From: Succinispira mobilis DSM 6222 | GTDB lineage: Bacteria > Bacillota > Negativicutes > Acidaminococcales > Succinispiraceae | Assembly: GCF_000384135.1 (NCBI RefSeq) | Contig: NZ_KB913028.1 | Span: forward strand, 1,453,351-1,517,350 | Direction: 5' to 3' | DNA length: 64,000 nt | Made by a program: the position numbers and the translations under genes | Part shown: in pieces, positions 1 to 8,735 of the stretch | Layout of the letters: each line of letters starts with the position of its first letter | How positions within the stretch are numbered: the first letter of the stretch is position 1 | Notes under the pieces: generated by a model | What the model was told of the DNA's origin: nothing | What the model saw: only the letters and a program-made list of their open reading frames with translations | The model's database searches: none

Positions 1-167
1 AACACTGTTCCTGCACCATTTTCCCCCACTAAACACGGTTCTTCCCATTGATGCAAACTTGCTAAAGCCACTTTAACCTTGGCGCCTGCACCACAAAACC
101 CTAATTCGCCGCTTTCTCTATTTACCGAACATGCTCTTGGGCAAAGTTGACAATTTGTTAAATCCAT
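1..167 (-). CDS. Radical SAM protein, PflA-like, N-terminal part (runs off the window)
   Basis: The first 55 codons are present; the gene continues beyond the left edge. The start is the ATG at 167, preceded by an AAGGAAG ribosome site. The N-terminus carries a four-cysteine pattern (NCQLCPRACSVNR, then GFCGAG) followed by a WEEPCLVG segment. This is the opening of the family annotated as putative pyruvate formate-lyase activating enzyme, in which these cysteines precede the radical SAM CxxxCxxC cluster. That cluster lies outside the window, so the family call rests on the N-terminus only and the substrate is unknown. Confidence 0.75.
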   Translation of the reverse strand, partial: MDLTNCQLCPRACSVNRESGELGFCGAGAKVKVALASLHQWEEPCLVGENGAGTV

Positions 168-232
168 TTTCTAACTTCCTTTTAAATAATTTAGCTATAA
201 TTCTAGCCTAAATAACTAGTTTTGTTAATAGA

Positions 233-274
233 AAAAGCAACTCTTCCTATTTATAATAGTGACGAGTTGCTTTT
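233..274 (-). terminator. Terminator of the exported protein gene at 285
   Basis: Ten-base inverted repeat AAAAGCAACT / AGTTGCTTTT (233-242 and 265-274) just after the minus-strand gene ending at 285. The minus strand ends the stem in a T-rich tract. Confidence 0.65.
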
Positions 275-284
275 ATAAAAATCT

Positions 285-839
285 TTACCTTTTTAGAACA
301 CTAATTTCGATTTTACTTGTTTCTTGGTTTTCACCAAAATAACCCGTTACTCCATCGCGCTTCAAGTATATTTCCACTAACTTGTCTTGCTGATCAATAA
401 ATTGCCAGTAAATTGTTTCTATTTTTATAGGCGGATTGCTTTTTTGAAAAAATATATCCTTATTAAGTGGTTTACCATATTTTTCTTTAAAATATTTTTC
501 CATATTTTGATAAATATTTGCCGTTTCCGGACCTTGTTTCAACAGTTTTATTGTTAGTTTGCTTATTCCCTTCTTCGTAATAAAAACCGTAAGGTTACAT
601 TCGTATTCTAAAAACTTACCATTTTCAAATTCTATCTTTTTCCCATTATCAACTTCTAAACTAGTACTCTTTTTAAAATCAGCACTCTCCAACTGCTTAA
701 CAATTTTTTGTTCTTCTACTTGCCAATTTAAATCCCAAAATTCATTCCCAAGATTTTTAGTTTGTCCAACTTGCACCCCAAAACAGAAAAATGCAAACGT
801 AAAAATTACAGTTAACGAGAAAAGCTTTTTAATTAACAT
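285..839 (-). CDS. Hypothetical exported protein, 184 aa
   Basis: A signal peptide is evident: MLIKKLF followed by a hydrophobic stretch to about residue 22. The mature part is charged and soluble, with no motif I recognise. It has the composition of small periplasmic or cell-surface proteins seen elsewhere in this window (for example the C-terminal half of the gene at 22323). It lies 14 bases downstream of the exported gene at 854 and is probably co-transcribed with it, with a terminator right after its stop. Function unknown. Confidence 0.7.
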   Translation of the reverse strand: MLIKKLFSLTVIFTFAFFCFGVQVGQTKNLGNEFWDLNWQVEEQKIVKQLESADFKKSTSLEVDNGKKIEFENGKFLEYECNLTVFITKKGISKLTIKLLKQGPETANIYQNMEKYFKEKYGKPLNKDIFFQKSNPPIKIETIYWQFIDQQDKLVEIYLKRDGVTGYFGENQETSKIEISVLKR

Positions 840-853
840 TGATTTCGCCTCCC

Positions 854-2260
854 TTATTGTAATTGTTCACTACCTATTTCTGCACCTCCCCACTCTACAA
901 GAGTAAAACCTTGCCGCAATATTGTCGGTAACTCCTGCTCCGGTAATTTTGTTATATTATCTGCAAGAGCAATTCCTCTGAATTCCATAAATAGTCTTAA
1001 AACCGTATCTGCCTTAGGGATGGTTTCTAACAAAGAGCTTCCATCAATATCATCATTAATTCGAAAATGAATAAAACATTGTTCATAATTATTTAAAGCA
1101 GGCAACCAATATACAATAAAATCGTTTATTTCTTGTTGATTTAACCCGATTTGCAATAATTTTTCTTGTAAAAAGTCTATATAATCTGCTCTTTTAATGT
1201 AAAACCCGTCCTTGTATTTATAATGCTGTTCAGAAAAAGAATACTTCCCGTCCCAAAATAAGTAGCGATAACTTCTTTGATCTTCTAAATTTAAAAGTAT
1301 GCCATTAGGTTGAGCTATAACTTGCCAAGAGTACTTGTACTTGGGATAAGTATTTAAAATTTTACCTTTAAACGTATGCTTAATAATAATTTGTTCTGAT
1401 TTTTCCGGATATAAATAAATGGCTGGTTTCTTAACCATCATTTCCGGCTCTAGAATAATTTCCAAGTTTTCATCTGGCAAATTCGCCAAACTTATTACCT
1501 TACTTCGATGTTCAGCTACAAATTCAATGTATTTGTAGGTAGCCAAGTCTTCGGCTGACAACTGTATGGAAAATTTTGATTTATTAGCAGATAATACTAA
1601 TTTAGCGCCATCTGCATTCATTTCTTTTAATAGATACACTTTATAATTATTAACCGGCACTAAGTTTTCTTTGAAATTAACAAAATTTTTCGGTGTAAAT
1701 ACTTCTCCGCTTATCTGCCTATTTTCTAAGCTACTAGAAACATCACTAATATAAATATATGCACTATTCATCCCCCAATAATTTCGTGGATAAATATTAT
1801 AAAAGCCAACCTGATAGTGAGAATTTTCTTGTACAAAACTCAAATCCAAATTTTCCATTCCTGCAATATGATACCATGGTCCGTGTTTTGACATTTCTTT
1901 CAAGTATAAAATCGAATCTATTCCTATTGGCGCTTCAAATTTCGTAGTCACCAATTCCTTCTTCGGCAAAATATATTCTTCTACATTCATATCTAAATAT
2001 CTTTGCCGTTCCATCTGCAACTCTGCTATTCTTTGTTGAAAGTTCAACACTTGTTTCTCGTTACCTTGTTTTTCGCTTGTAGAAAGCCAATTTTTATATC
2101 GAGCTAATTCCAAATCTATGGCCACAATAGTTGCTTTTATGCACTCTTGTTTTAAATATTTCTGTTCTAAAGTATTGTTTTCTTGAGCAAAAACACTATT
2201 AATAAATATATTACTTAAAAATATAAGTAACCCTATGCAGATAAGTTTATACCTGTTCAT
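854..2260 (-). CDS. Exported protein with a YLYPE-type beta domain, 468 aa
   Basis: Signal peptide at residues 1-25 (hydrophobic GLLIFLSNIFINSVFA). Residues about 30-75 are helical and Glu/Gln-rich, possibly a coiled coil. The central and C-terminal part (about 280-440) has the conserved pattern KPAIYLYPEK, TYPKYKYSW, then YRYLFWDG, found in a family of uncharacterised bacterial surface proteins. No catalytic motif is visible. It likely sits in the cell envelope. The downstream exported gene at 285 follows after 14 bases, so the two probably form an operon. Confidence 0.7.
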   Translation of the reverse strand: MNRYKLICIGLLIFLSNIFINSVFAQENNTLEQKYLKQECIKATIVAIDLELARYKNWLSTSEKQGNEKQVLNFQQRIAELQMERQRYLDMNVEEYILPKKELVTTKFEAPIGIDSILYLKEMSKHGPWYHIAGMENLDLSFVQENSHYQVGFYNIYPRNYWGMNSAYIYISDVSSSLENRQISGEVFTPKNFVNFKENLVPVNNYKVYLLKEMNADGAKLVLSANKSKFSIQLSAEDLATYKYIEFVAEHRSKVISLANLPDENLEIILEPEMMVKKPAIYLYPEKSEQIIIKHTFKGKILNTYPKYKYSWQVIAQPNGILLNLEDQRSYRYLFWDGKYSFSEQHYKYKDGFYIKRADYIDFLQEKLLQIGLNQQEINDFIVYWLPALNNYEQCFIHFRINDDIDGSSLLETIPKADTVLRLFMEFRGIALADNITKLPEQELPTILRQGFTLVEWGGAEIGSEQLQ

Positions 2261-2334
2261 AAATTACACCACCCCTATATTTTTTATAATAAGTATTTAC
2301 TAAAATTTTTCTATCATTAAACAAGTTTAACAGC

Positions 2335-2802
2335 TTAATAAATAATCCTATCTTGTTTTTCTTGCCATTTTTGAAAACTCATTAAACACTGTTCCCGATC
2401 TAACGGTAATAGTCTTAAGTTTTCTTGGTATTTATCTGGAAACTTTATATATTCATATATTGCATTATCATCAAAACCGATATTAGCAGCATCATAACGC
2501 GTACAACCATAATAGACCTTAGTTATGCGAGCCCAATATATTGCCGCTAAACACATCGGGCAAGGTTCACATGATGTATATAGCTCACAATCAGATAAAT
2601 CAAACTTATTTAATATTGCTGCCGCCTTACGAATAGCATTTACTTCTGCATGTGCCGTTGGATCATTAGTCTTTAAAACCTCATTGTGAGCGCTAGCAAC
2701 AATCTTGCCTTCTCTTACAATCACAGCTCCAAATGGGCCACCAGCATCTTGCATGAATCCACGAATCGCTTCTTGATTGGCAAAATCCATAAATTTATTC
2801 AT
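2335..2802 (-). CDS. guaD: Guanine deaminase (cytidine deaminase fold)
   Basis: 155 aa, the normal size for bacterial GuaD. Zinc-site motifs are intact: TAHAEVNAIR (the HAE with the catalytic Glu) and SCEPCPMCLAAIYWAR (PCxxC). The N-terminal GGPFGAVIV and the C-terminal GFDDNAIYEYI are typical of guanine deaminases rather than tRNA adenosine deaminase TadA. Expected reaction: guanine to xanthine plus ammonia, in purine salvage. The ATG at 2802 has a GGAGGGGAA ribosome site. It appears monocistronic. Confidence 0.88.
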   Translation of the reverse strand: MNKFMDFANQEAIRGFMQDAGGPFGAVIVREGKIVASAHNEVLKTNDPTAHAEVNAIRKAAAILNKFDLSDCELYTSCEPCPMCLAAIYWARITKVYYGCTRYDAANIGFDDNAIYEYIKFPDKYQENLRLLPLDREQCLMSFQKWQEKQDRIIY

Positions 2803-2922
2803 AAATTTATTCCCCTCCTTTATACATATTAATTTCTAACCGTAATATTTTCAAATAATCTAAATATATTTTAACATTTCCTTTCTCTTTAGTATAGTTT
2901 TGTTTCACTATTATATATAAAA

Positions 2923-2988
2923 AAGACACCGCATAAAACAGCTTGTACTACCTATTTCGAGTAGTATCTATTTTATACGGTATCTATA
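2923..2988 (-). terminator. Terminator of trpB
   Basis: Long imperfect inverted repeat (GACACCGCATAAAACAG on one arm, TATTTTATACGGTATC on the other) immediately after the trpB stop, with A-rich sequence on the distal side that gives a U tract on the minus strand. Confidence 0.6.
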
Positions 2989-2994
2989 TATTAA

Positions 2995-4215
2995 TTATTT
3001 GTATTCTTCACCATAACCATAGTGCTCAACAACATAATCTACATCTTTATCTCCTCGACCACTTAAGCTAACCAAAATAGAACCTTGTTTCATTTCTTGA
3101 GCTTTTTTCATAGCATAAGCTACTGCGTGCGAACTCTCTAGTGCTGGTATTATCCCTTCATAACGTGATAGTTTAAAAAAAGCATCAATAGCTTCTTCAT
3201 CGCTACTTGTTTCATAGTGTACACGACCAAGGTCATGCAAAAAAGCATGTTCTGGACCGACAGAAGGGTAGTCTAAACCACTGGCAATTGAATATACTGG
3301 TGCTGGTTCGCCTTGCTCATCTTTGAGCATAATACTTTCAAAACCATGCATTATTCCTCGTTCCCCGTATGACATTGTCGCCGCATGTTCCCCCAGAGTT
3401 TTCCCGCGTCCTAATGGTTCTACACCTACAATTTCTACTGGTTCATCAAGAAAAGGAATAAACATACCCGCAGCATTACTACCACCACCTACACAAGCAC
3501 AAACTAAATCTGGTAAAAGTCCCGTCATTTCCTTAAACTGGTCTTTTGCTTCATAGCCAATAACGGCCTGGAAATCTCTAACCATTAATGGGAATGGATG
3601 TGGTCCTAAGGCTGAACCTATACAGTATATCGATTCTTTATAATTTTGAGCGTAAGATTCAAATGCCGAATCTACTGCCTCTTTAAGTGTTTTTAAACCA
3701 TGACTTACTGGAACTACCTTTGCACCTAAAATTTTCATTCTAGTTACATTGGGAGCCTGTTTAGCAATATCAACTTCACCCATATGAATTTCACATTCCA
3801 ACCCAAAAAATGCTGCTGCTGTCGCTAATGCTACCCCATGCTGTCCCGCACCAGTTTCAGCAATTAAACGTTTTTTCCCCATAAATTTGGCCAATAAACC
3901 TTCACCCATGCAATGATTTAGTTTGTGCGCCCCTGTATGATTTAAATCTTCTCTTTTCAAATAAATTTGGCAATTACCAAGTTTTCTAGATAAACGCTCA
4001 CAATGGTATACCGGCGTAGGGCGCCCTTGAAATTCTTTGCGAATACGCCGTAATTCATTTATAAATTGAGAAGAATGGCAAATTGTTTGATACGCATCAG
4101 CTATTTCTCTAAAAGCTGGTTCTAATTCTTGCGGTAAATAAGCCCCACCATATACTCCAAAACGTCCATTTTTATCAGGATAATCTTTTAAATATCTTCT
4201 AAAATCCATTTGCAA
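2995..4215 (-). CDS. trpB: Tryptophan synthase beta chain, orphan
   Basis: 406 aa, a PLP enzyme that condenses indole with serine. The PLP lysine lies in [13 protein letters not shown] and the phosphate-binding loop in [10 protein letters not shown]; the family's GAGQHGVA segment is also present. The usual HKINNALGQ is replaced by HKLNHCMGE. No trpA or other trp gene is nearby, which suggests it works on free indole (salvage) or with a distant TrpA; that is inference. The start has a GGAGGTTGCAA site and a terminator follows the stop. Confidence 0.9.
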   Translation of the reverse strand: MQMDFRRYLKDYPDKNGRFGVYGGAYLPQELEPAFREIADAYQTICHSSQFINELRRIRKEFQGRPTPVYHCERLSRKLGNCQIYLKREDLNHTGAHKLNHCMGEGLLAKFMGKKRLIAETGAGQHGVALATAAAFFGLECEIHMGEVDIAKQAPNVTRMKILGAKVVPVSHGLKTLKEAVDSAFESYAQNYKESIYCIGSALGPHPFPLMVRDFQAVIGYEAKDQFKEMTGLLPDLVCACVGGGSNAAGMFIPFLDEPVEIVGVEPLGRGKTLGEHAATMSYGERGIMHGFESIMLKDEQGEPAPVYSIASGLDYPSVGPEHAFLHDLGRVHYETSSDEEAIDAFFKLSRYEGIIPALESSHAVAYAMKKAQEMKQGSILVSLSGRGDKDVDYVVEHYGYGEEYK

Positions 4216-4380
4216 CCTCCAAAAAACTTTTTTCTCTATATGAGTATAACAACAATAATTTTAATTTACAAGTAGCGCTAATTATTACTAATTAATCTTT
4301 CCACATTACGAATATTGTTCTTTTTCATTCTATATTTGTTCTTATTTCTCAACTTAAACTCCTAGAAATCAGCAATTTCA

Positions 4381-4409
4381 TTGACAATACATGATAATTT
4401 TGATAAAAT
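4381..4409 (+). promoter_or_regulatory. Promoter of the cobalamin-riboswitch transcript
   Basis: Perfect -35 TTGACA (4381-4386), 17-base spacer, -10 TAAAAT (4404-4409). Transcription would start near 4416, just before the riboswitch. Confidence 0.75.
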
Positions 4410-4431
4410 AAAAAAATATTTTATATAATAA

Positions 4432-4558
4432 AGTTTAACAGGTGCCTCTTGGCCTAAAAGAAAAGTTCGGTGTATTCCGACGCGGTCCCGCCACTGTAAA
4501 AGATTGTTTATTACATACTCTCACAGACAATCTCAAGCCAGTAACTGCCTGTTTAAAC
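4432..4558 (+). promoter_or_regulatory. Cobalamin (B12) riboswitch
   Basis: The family core is readable in order: ACAGGTGCC near 4438, GAAAAGTTCGGTG, the hallmark GACGCGGTCCCGCCACTGTAA at 4479-4499, then AAGCCAG and ACTGCCTG near 4550. The closing stem pairs GTTTAACAGG (about 4433) with CCTGTTTAAAC (4548). A strong promoter lies upstream and a terminator at 4655-4689 before the gene at 4726. It should switch transcription off when cobalamin is abundant, as known for this class. Confidence 0.92.
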
Positions 4559-4654
4559 AATCACCGCTATTACCTACGAAAGATGGGGATGGAGATTGCG
4601 AAATATGATTATTAAGTTTTTAGCCTTAATAAATTGTGCTTTTCGACTAAATTC

Positions 4655-4689
4655 AGGACACTCTTTCTAATGAAGGGTGCCCTTTTTTT
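4655..4689 (+). terminator. Riboswitch expression-platform terminator
   Basis: Stem AGGACACTCT (4655-4664) with AGGGTGCCCT (4674-4683) followed by seven T residues, between the B12 aptamer and the start codon at 4726. Confidence 0.8.
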
Positions 4690-4725
4690 GTTTTAACTAT
4701 ATTAAATGTAAAAAAAGGAGTTCGT

Positions 4726-5265
4726 ATGTTAATAAAAGATACACCAATAATTATTCGCACAGCCAAAATTTCCGAAATAGAAACGGTTAAAAATTTTCTC
4801 CTACAACAATGTAAACTGCTTTATAATGGTGAGATAAGTCCTAATCAATACCAAGATTTAGAACAATCTCAGGCAAAATATTTTCTCCCGGAACGCCACA
4901 CTTTAATAGGAGCTTTTTTAACAACCGGTCAGCTAGTCGGAACGATTGCTGTCTCAGTTTATAATGATCGAATATCCTGTATCAAGGGTAGATATGCACC
5001 TCATACTGCTGCTGAAATTGGACGTTGTTATATCAGCCCCGAACTTAGGCGTTCGGGAATTGGCTCTCAACTATTTAATTCCGCACTAGATTTCGCTTTA
5101 TCCGCTAATTACAAATTTCTCTATTTGCACACACATAAGTTTTTACCGGGCGGCTTTAATTTTTGGTTAAAAAACGGTTTTAAAATAACTGTAGATGAAG
5201 AAGATATCCATCAAACAGTGCATATGGAGCTTGATTTAGCAGCTTTTATTGGTGACAAAATATGA
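4726..5265 (+). CDS. GNAT family N-acetyltransferase under B12 riboswitch
   Basis: 179 aa. The acetyl-CoA site is visible at AEIGRCYISPELRRSGIGSQ (R/QxxGxG/A loop about residues 105-113), and a C-terminal FNFWLKNGF matches GNAT motif B. The substrate is unknown. The ATG at 4726 follows AAAAAAGGAG. Its stop overlaps the start of the next gene (ATGA), so the two are translationally coupled. Both lie behind a cobalamin riboswitch, which implies a role in corrinoid uptake, salvage or modification; this link is inference from context. Confidence 0.8.
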   Translation: MLIKDTPIIIRTAKISEIETVKNFLLQQCKLLYNGEISPNQYQDLEQSQAKYFLPERHTLIGAFLTTGQLVGTIAVSVYNDRISCIKGRYAPHTAAEIGRCYISPELRRSGIGSQLFNSALDFALSANYKFLYLHTHKFLPGGFNFWLKNGFKITVDEEDIHQTVHMELDLAAFIGDKI

Positions 5266-6224
5266 ATAGCGATTTTATCTTTCTAGCCTGTACAAAAACT
5301 TTTATAATTTGGAAAGCAGCTTTACCTGCCATGTTGTTTGGTTGTTGGTGTGGTGTAGTTTTACGGCGTGGTAAAATTTTTATTTTTTTTAGCAAATTAA
5401 CTAGACCTTTAACATGGTTGGGAAAAATTCCTAAAGAACTAGGTCCTTTTTTTATCCTTTGTCTTTTAAATCGCTATGCTGCAAATGCGCTTTTGGCTGA
5501 TTGTGCTAAAACTAATAAGCTTAGCACCAACACTATTACAGCAGTATATCTTATGGGTTCACTGCCTACCGGAATATATTTTACAGCTTTTTATTTTACG
5601 CCAATATTAATAAATTCTTTAGGGATTGAACTCGGTAGCATTTTCATTGTTATCCATATACTCTTAAGTCTAATCGTTACTTGTACTGGTATTTTTTGGC
5701 AACGTCTAATCAATCAAAATTGGAATAACTTCAGTTTTCAAAGCAATGTATCACCCCAAAACAACATCTCCAAAGCTGATACATTTTTTCAAGATCTCAA
5801 TAGCGCTTGGCTACAATTTCGCTCTATTGCAGTAATTTTCATGCCTGTTACTTTCTTCTTTGCTCTGCTACTATCAACAACTTGGTTAGAACAGTTAGCC
5901 CCAACTTTAGATCAAATCTTACAAAGTTTTTCCCTATCTACTGCTGGTGTTATGGTTATTATTGCTGGCTTACCTACTTTAATTGCTGCTATTGGTTTAG
6001 CTGGTAGCTTATTTGCACAAGGACTTCTTTCTGCACCTGAAGTAATCTTCACACTTCTCTTAGCTGCTTTTGGGCATAACGTATATGATTCATGTTCTAG
6101 AGTCTGGCCAAGTAATGTTGCCATTTTCGGACTAAAACTAGGTACATCACTTACTTTAGTCGGAGCGAATTTATATTTGGGCACTGTCGCAATAGCTATT
6201 TTTATCACTTATAATTTCCTTTAA
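5262..6224 (+). CDS. Gate-type (nucleoside recognition-like) membrane protein, B12-regulated
   Basis: 320 aa and very hydrophobic, with roughly eight to nine membrane segments in two halves separated by a hydrophilic stretch at about residues 150-175. The pattern of glycines and Asn/Pro breaks (LCLLNRYAANALLADC, VYLMGSLPTGIYF, FGHNVYDSCSRVWPSN) is like Gate/nucleoside-recognition and spore-maturation-like permeases. The start overlaps the stop of the acetyltransferase gene. Location behind the cobalamin riboswitch makes it a candidate transporter for a corrinoid or a precursor; no direct evidence of substrate. Confidence 0.65.
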   Translation: MNSDFIFLACTKTFIIWKAALPAMLFGCWCGVVLRRGKIFIFFSKLTRPLTWLGKIPKELGPFFILCLLNRYAANALLADCAKTNKLSTNTITAVYLMGSLPTGIYFTAFYFTPILINSLGIELGSIFIVIHILLSLIVTCTGIFWQRLINQNWNNFSFQSNVSPQNNISKADTFFQDLNSAWLQFRSIAVIFMPVTFFFALLLSTTWLEQLAPTLDQILQSFSLSTAGVMVIIAGLPTLIAAIGLAGSLFAQGLLSAPEVIFTLLLAAFGHNVYDSCSRVWPSNVAIFGLKLGTSLTLVGANLYLGTVAIAIFITYNFL

Positions 6225-6254
6225 ATATTTTTCAATTATTTTTCACAAAATGAT

Positions 6255-6300
6255 AATAGCTCTGAAAGTTAGTAATAATACTAAAACTTCAGAGCTATTT
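6255..6300. terminator. Bidirectional terminator
   Basis: Inverted repeat AATAGCTCTGAA / TTCAGAGCTATT with T-rich flanks, lying between two convergent genes (5262 on plus, 6339 on minus). Confidence 0.75.
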
Positions 6301-6338
6301 TTATTGTTAAATATTATTTTTCTAATTTAGACTTTAGT

Positions 6339-7259
6339 TTATATTTTCTCTGTTTGTGCCTTCGACTTTTGAATTTTAGACGGAATTTCTTTAGCTACTT
6401 GCTTTACTTCTGCGGGGATTTTAATTTTTTCTTGTTTATCTAACATAATTACTTCAGATTTCATCGTTAATTTAGAAGCTGCTAAAAATTTAGCTAAGTC
6501 TTGTTTATCTTTATCCTTCATTTTTTTATCATATTTGGCAATAACATTATTAACAATATTTCTAGTAAAATCAGTAAAGTCAATTTCCGAATTAATAACT
6601 TTATTCTTCCGATCAATTTTTTCCTTATAAGTAATATCTCCAGCTTTACTCATAATTTCGTGATATGCTGTCAAAAATTCTGTTTTTGCTTCTGGAGTTT
6701 TAAAAGAAGTTTTATCTGCTAAGATAGCTTTCTCCACTAAATCATATAACCTAGTTGTGTTCACAACTACTGCTAATTCAACTTGTTCAGTATTATAATT
6801 TAATAATTCTACTGATTTTATGAATTCTAAACGTTCAACCTTTTGTTTTTCTGCTAACTTTTTATCATTTATAATGAGATTAGGAATTATTTGTTTAGTC
6901 CACTGCTTATCCAGTTGAGTATATACATGTAGATCTGTTCCATTTTGTTCTAAGTATTGTTGTATTGTAAACTCTTTTTTAGCTTTACCTAACATTAAAA
7001 ATTCAATTTGATAATCTAATTTGCTAACTTTAGATTTACTATCTACACCTAAAACATCAATCTTAGCATTAAAGTTGGCAATTGGAGTAATTAGTTCTAA
7101 ATCCACTTTAACTTTCGAACCACGTGCTTCGAACTCTTGATATATCGGCGCCAAATATCTTTCAACATCTGTCATTGTCAATTGACCTGCCGCTGAAACC
7201 TGATTGCTACTAACAAAAGCAAGTAGCATCCACATAACAATTATAATTTTTCTTATCAT
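6339..7259 (-). CDS. Hypothetical exported protein, 306 aa
   Basis: I choose the ATG at 7259 because GGAGGCGATAAACTG precedes it and the protein then begins with a clean signal peptide (MIRKIIIVMWMLLAF to about residue 24, cleavage near VSAAG). An in-frame start 66 bases upstream lacks a ribosome site. The mature part is Lys/Glu-rich with no recognised catalytic motif; a long hydrophilic C-terminal tail ends in a charged segment. It is probably periplasmic. Function unknown. Confidence 0.7.
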   Translation of the reverse strand: MIRKIIIVMWMLLAFVSSNQVSAAGQLTMTDVERYLAPIYQEFEARGSKVKVDLELITPIANFNAKIDVLGVDSKSKVSKLDYQIEFLMLGKAKKEFTIQQYLEQNGTDLHVYTQLDKQWTKQIIPNLIINDKKLAEKQKVERLEFIKSVELLNYNTEQVELAVVVNTTRLYDLVEKAILADKTSFKTPEAKTEFLTAYHEIMSKAGDITYKEKIDRKNKVINSEIDFTDFTRNIVNNVIAKYDKKMKDKDKQDLAKFLAASKLTMKSEVIMLDKQEKIKIPAEVKQVAKEIPSKIQKSKAQTEKI

Positions 7260-7338
7260 CAGTTTATCGCCTCCGTAAATATCTAACATGTTACTTAGAA
7301 TAGCATTTTTTTTTAAGCAAATCAAGTTTATACATTAT

Positions 7339-7386
7339 TTGCTATTTTGCGAACAATAAGCTATAATTTAACCAAACATTAGTTCG
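7339..7386 (+). promoter_or_regulatory. dinB promoter with LexA-like box
   Basis: -35 TTGCTA (7339-7344), 17 bases, perfect -10 TATAAT (7362-7367). CAAACATTAGTTCG (7373-7386) matches the Gram-positive LexA/DinR box CGAACNNNNGTTCG at all but one position and covers the expected start of transcription, so damage-inducible control is likely. Confidence 0.7.
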
Positions 7387-7407
7387 TTTGGTGGTGACAA
7401 TTAGTTC

Positions 7408-8658
7408 ATGCCTGATATTTTACATATTGACTTAAACAATTTTTATGCTTCAGTAGCTTGTCTCGAACGCCCCCAACTAAAACATCTTCCCCTAGCAGTT
7501 TGTGGTAGCCAACAAGAGCGTCATGGCATTGTTTTAGCTAAAAACGAACCAGCTAAAGCTCTCGGCGTTAAAACTGGCGAAGCTATTTGGCAAGCCAAAA
7601 CTAAAGCCCCACACTTAATAATCGTTGAACCAGATTTTTCGCAATACTACTTTTTCTCGCAAAAAGCGCGTCTAATTTACAGCGAGTACACTGATCAAGT
7701 TGAACCTTTTGGCATTGACGAAGCTTGGCTAGATGTTACAGGTTCCAAGAATCTTTTCGGTCAACCTTTAGAAATCGCAGAAATAATTCGCCAAAGAGTA
7801 AAACAAGAACTAGGACTTACTGTTTCCATTGGTGTTTCTTTTAATAAAGTTTTTGCCAAATTAGCTTCTGATCTCAAAAAACCTGATGCTATCAGCCAAG
7901 TAACTCTAGAAAATTTCCAAAATGTAGTTTGGCCTTTACCCATAGAAAATCTACTTTATGTTGGTAAAGCAACAGCTAGTAAATTAAGACTATTTGGCAT
8001 AGATACTATTGGTAAATTAGCCAAACTTGACAAAAACTTTCTCCGAACTAAATTAGGTAAATGGGGTCCTATGCTCTGGCTTTATGCCAATGGACTAGAT
8101 CAAACCGTAGTTAGCAAAATTTCTGACGAAAAATCAATAAAATCGTTGGGGAACAGTACAACTTGTGCCCGTGACCTTCATACTGCAGCCGAAGTTAAAT
8201 TAGTTTTTGCTACCTTAGCCGAAAGTATTGCTTTAAGATTACGGGAAAATAAATTAAAAGCGCAAGCCTTGCAAATAAGTATTCGAGACAATCACTTAGA
8301 CTATATGCACAAACAGATTACTTTTGCTACAGCAACTGACCACAGTGAACAACTTTTATCTTTGGCCATGCAACTTTTTAACGAAACTTATCTGTGGAAT
8401 AAGCCCGTTAGAAGCCTTGGCCTGCGCTGTATTAATTTAATAAACTTGACTCAAACCGGTGAACAACTTTCTCTATTCGCCGAAACCCAACAAACAACTG
8501 ACCAGCAAGCACGTATAGTTGCAATAAGTGATCAAATACGTGCTAAGTTTGGCTATAATTCTCTTACTAAGGCTAGCACATTACTCGACCAACAGCTTAC
8601 GCACTACCAAGAAGACGATATTCATTATCGCCAGCACAATAGTTTTCACAGTAGGTGA
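7408..8658 (+). CDS. dinB: DNA polymerase IV (Y-family translesion polymerase)
   Basis: 416 aa, full length. Catalytic metal ligands are visible: Asp8 in HIDLNNFYAS and Asp104-Glu105 in FGIDEAWLD. The YVGKATASKLRLFGI helix-hairpin-helix region and a C-terminal little-finger domain follow. The C-terminus ends in ETQQTTDQQ followed by a short tail rather than an obvious QLSLF clamp motif, but EQLSLFAE near residue 355 fits a beta-clamp binding site. It carries out error-prone synthesis past lesions. A LexA-like box upstream suggests SOS control. Confidence 0.92.
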   Translation: MPDILHIDLNNFYASVACLERPQLKHLPLAVCGSQQERHGIVLAKNEPAKALGVKTGEAIWQAKTKAPHLIIVEPDFSQYYFFSQKARLIYSEYTDQVEPFGIDEAWLDVTGSKNLFGQPLEIAEIIRQRVKQELGLTVSIGVSFNKVFAKLASDLKKPDAISQVTLENFQNVVWPLPIENLLYVGKATASKLRLFGIDTIGKLAKLDKNFLRTKLGKWGPMLWLYANGLDQTVVSKISDEKSIKSLGNSTTCARDLHTAAEVKLVFATLAESIALRLRENKLKAQALQISIRDNHLDYMHKQITFATATDHSEQLLSLAMQLFNETYLWNKPVRSLGLRCINLINLTQTGEQLSLFAETQQTTDQQARIVAISDQIRAKFGYNSLTKASTLLDQQLTHYQEDDIHYRQHNSFHSR

Positions 8659-8735
8659 TTTTTAGCTTTTTGTCCTTTACGAATCCTAAACCGCCAATTA
8701 TAATTAGTCTAAAACAATATTAAGGAGGATAATTA

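Noticed and set aside
4216-4380. Possible T-box leader for trpB
   Set aside because: No AGGGTGGNACCGCG-like core or specifier stem is visible upstream of trpB on the minus strand.
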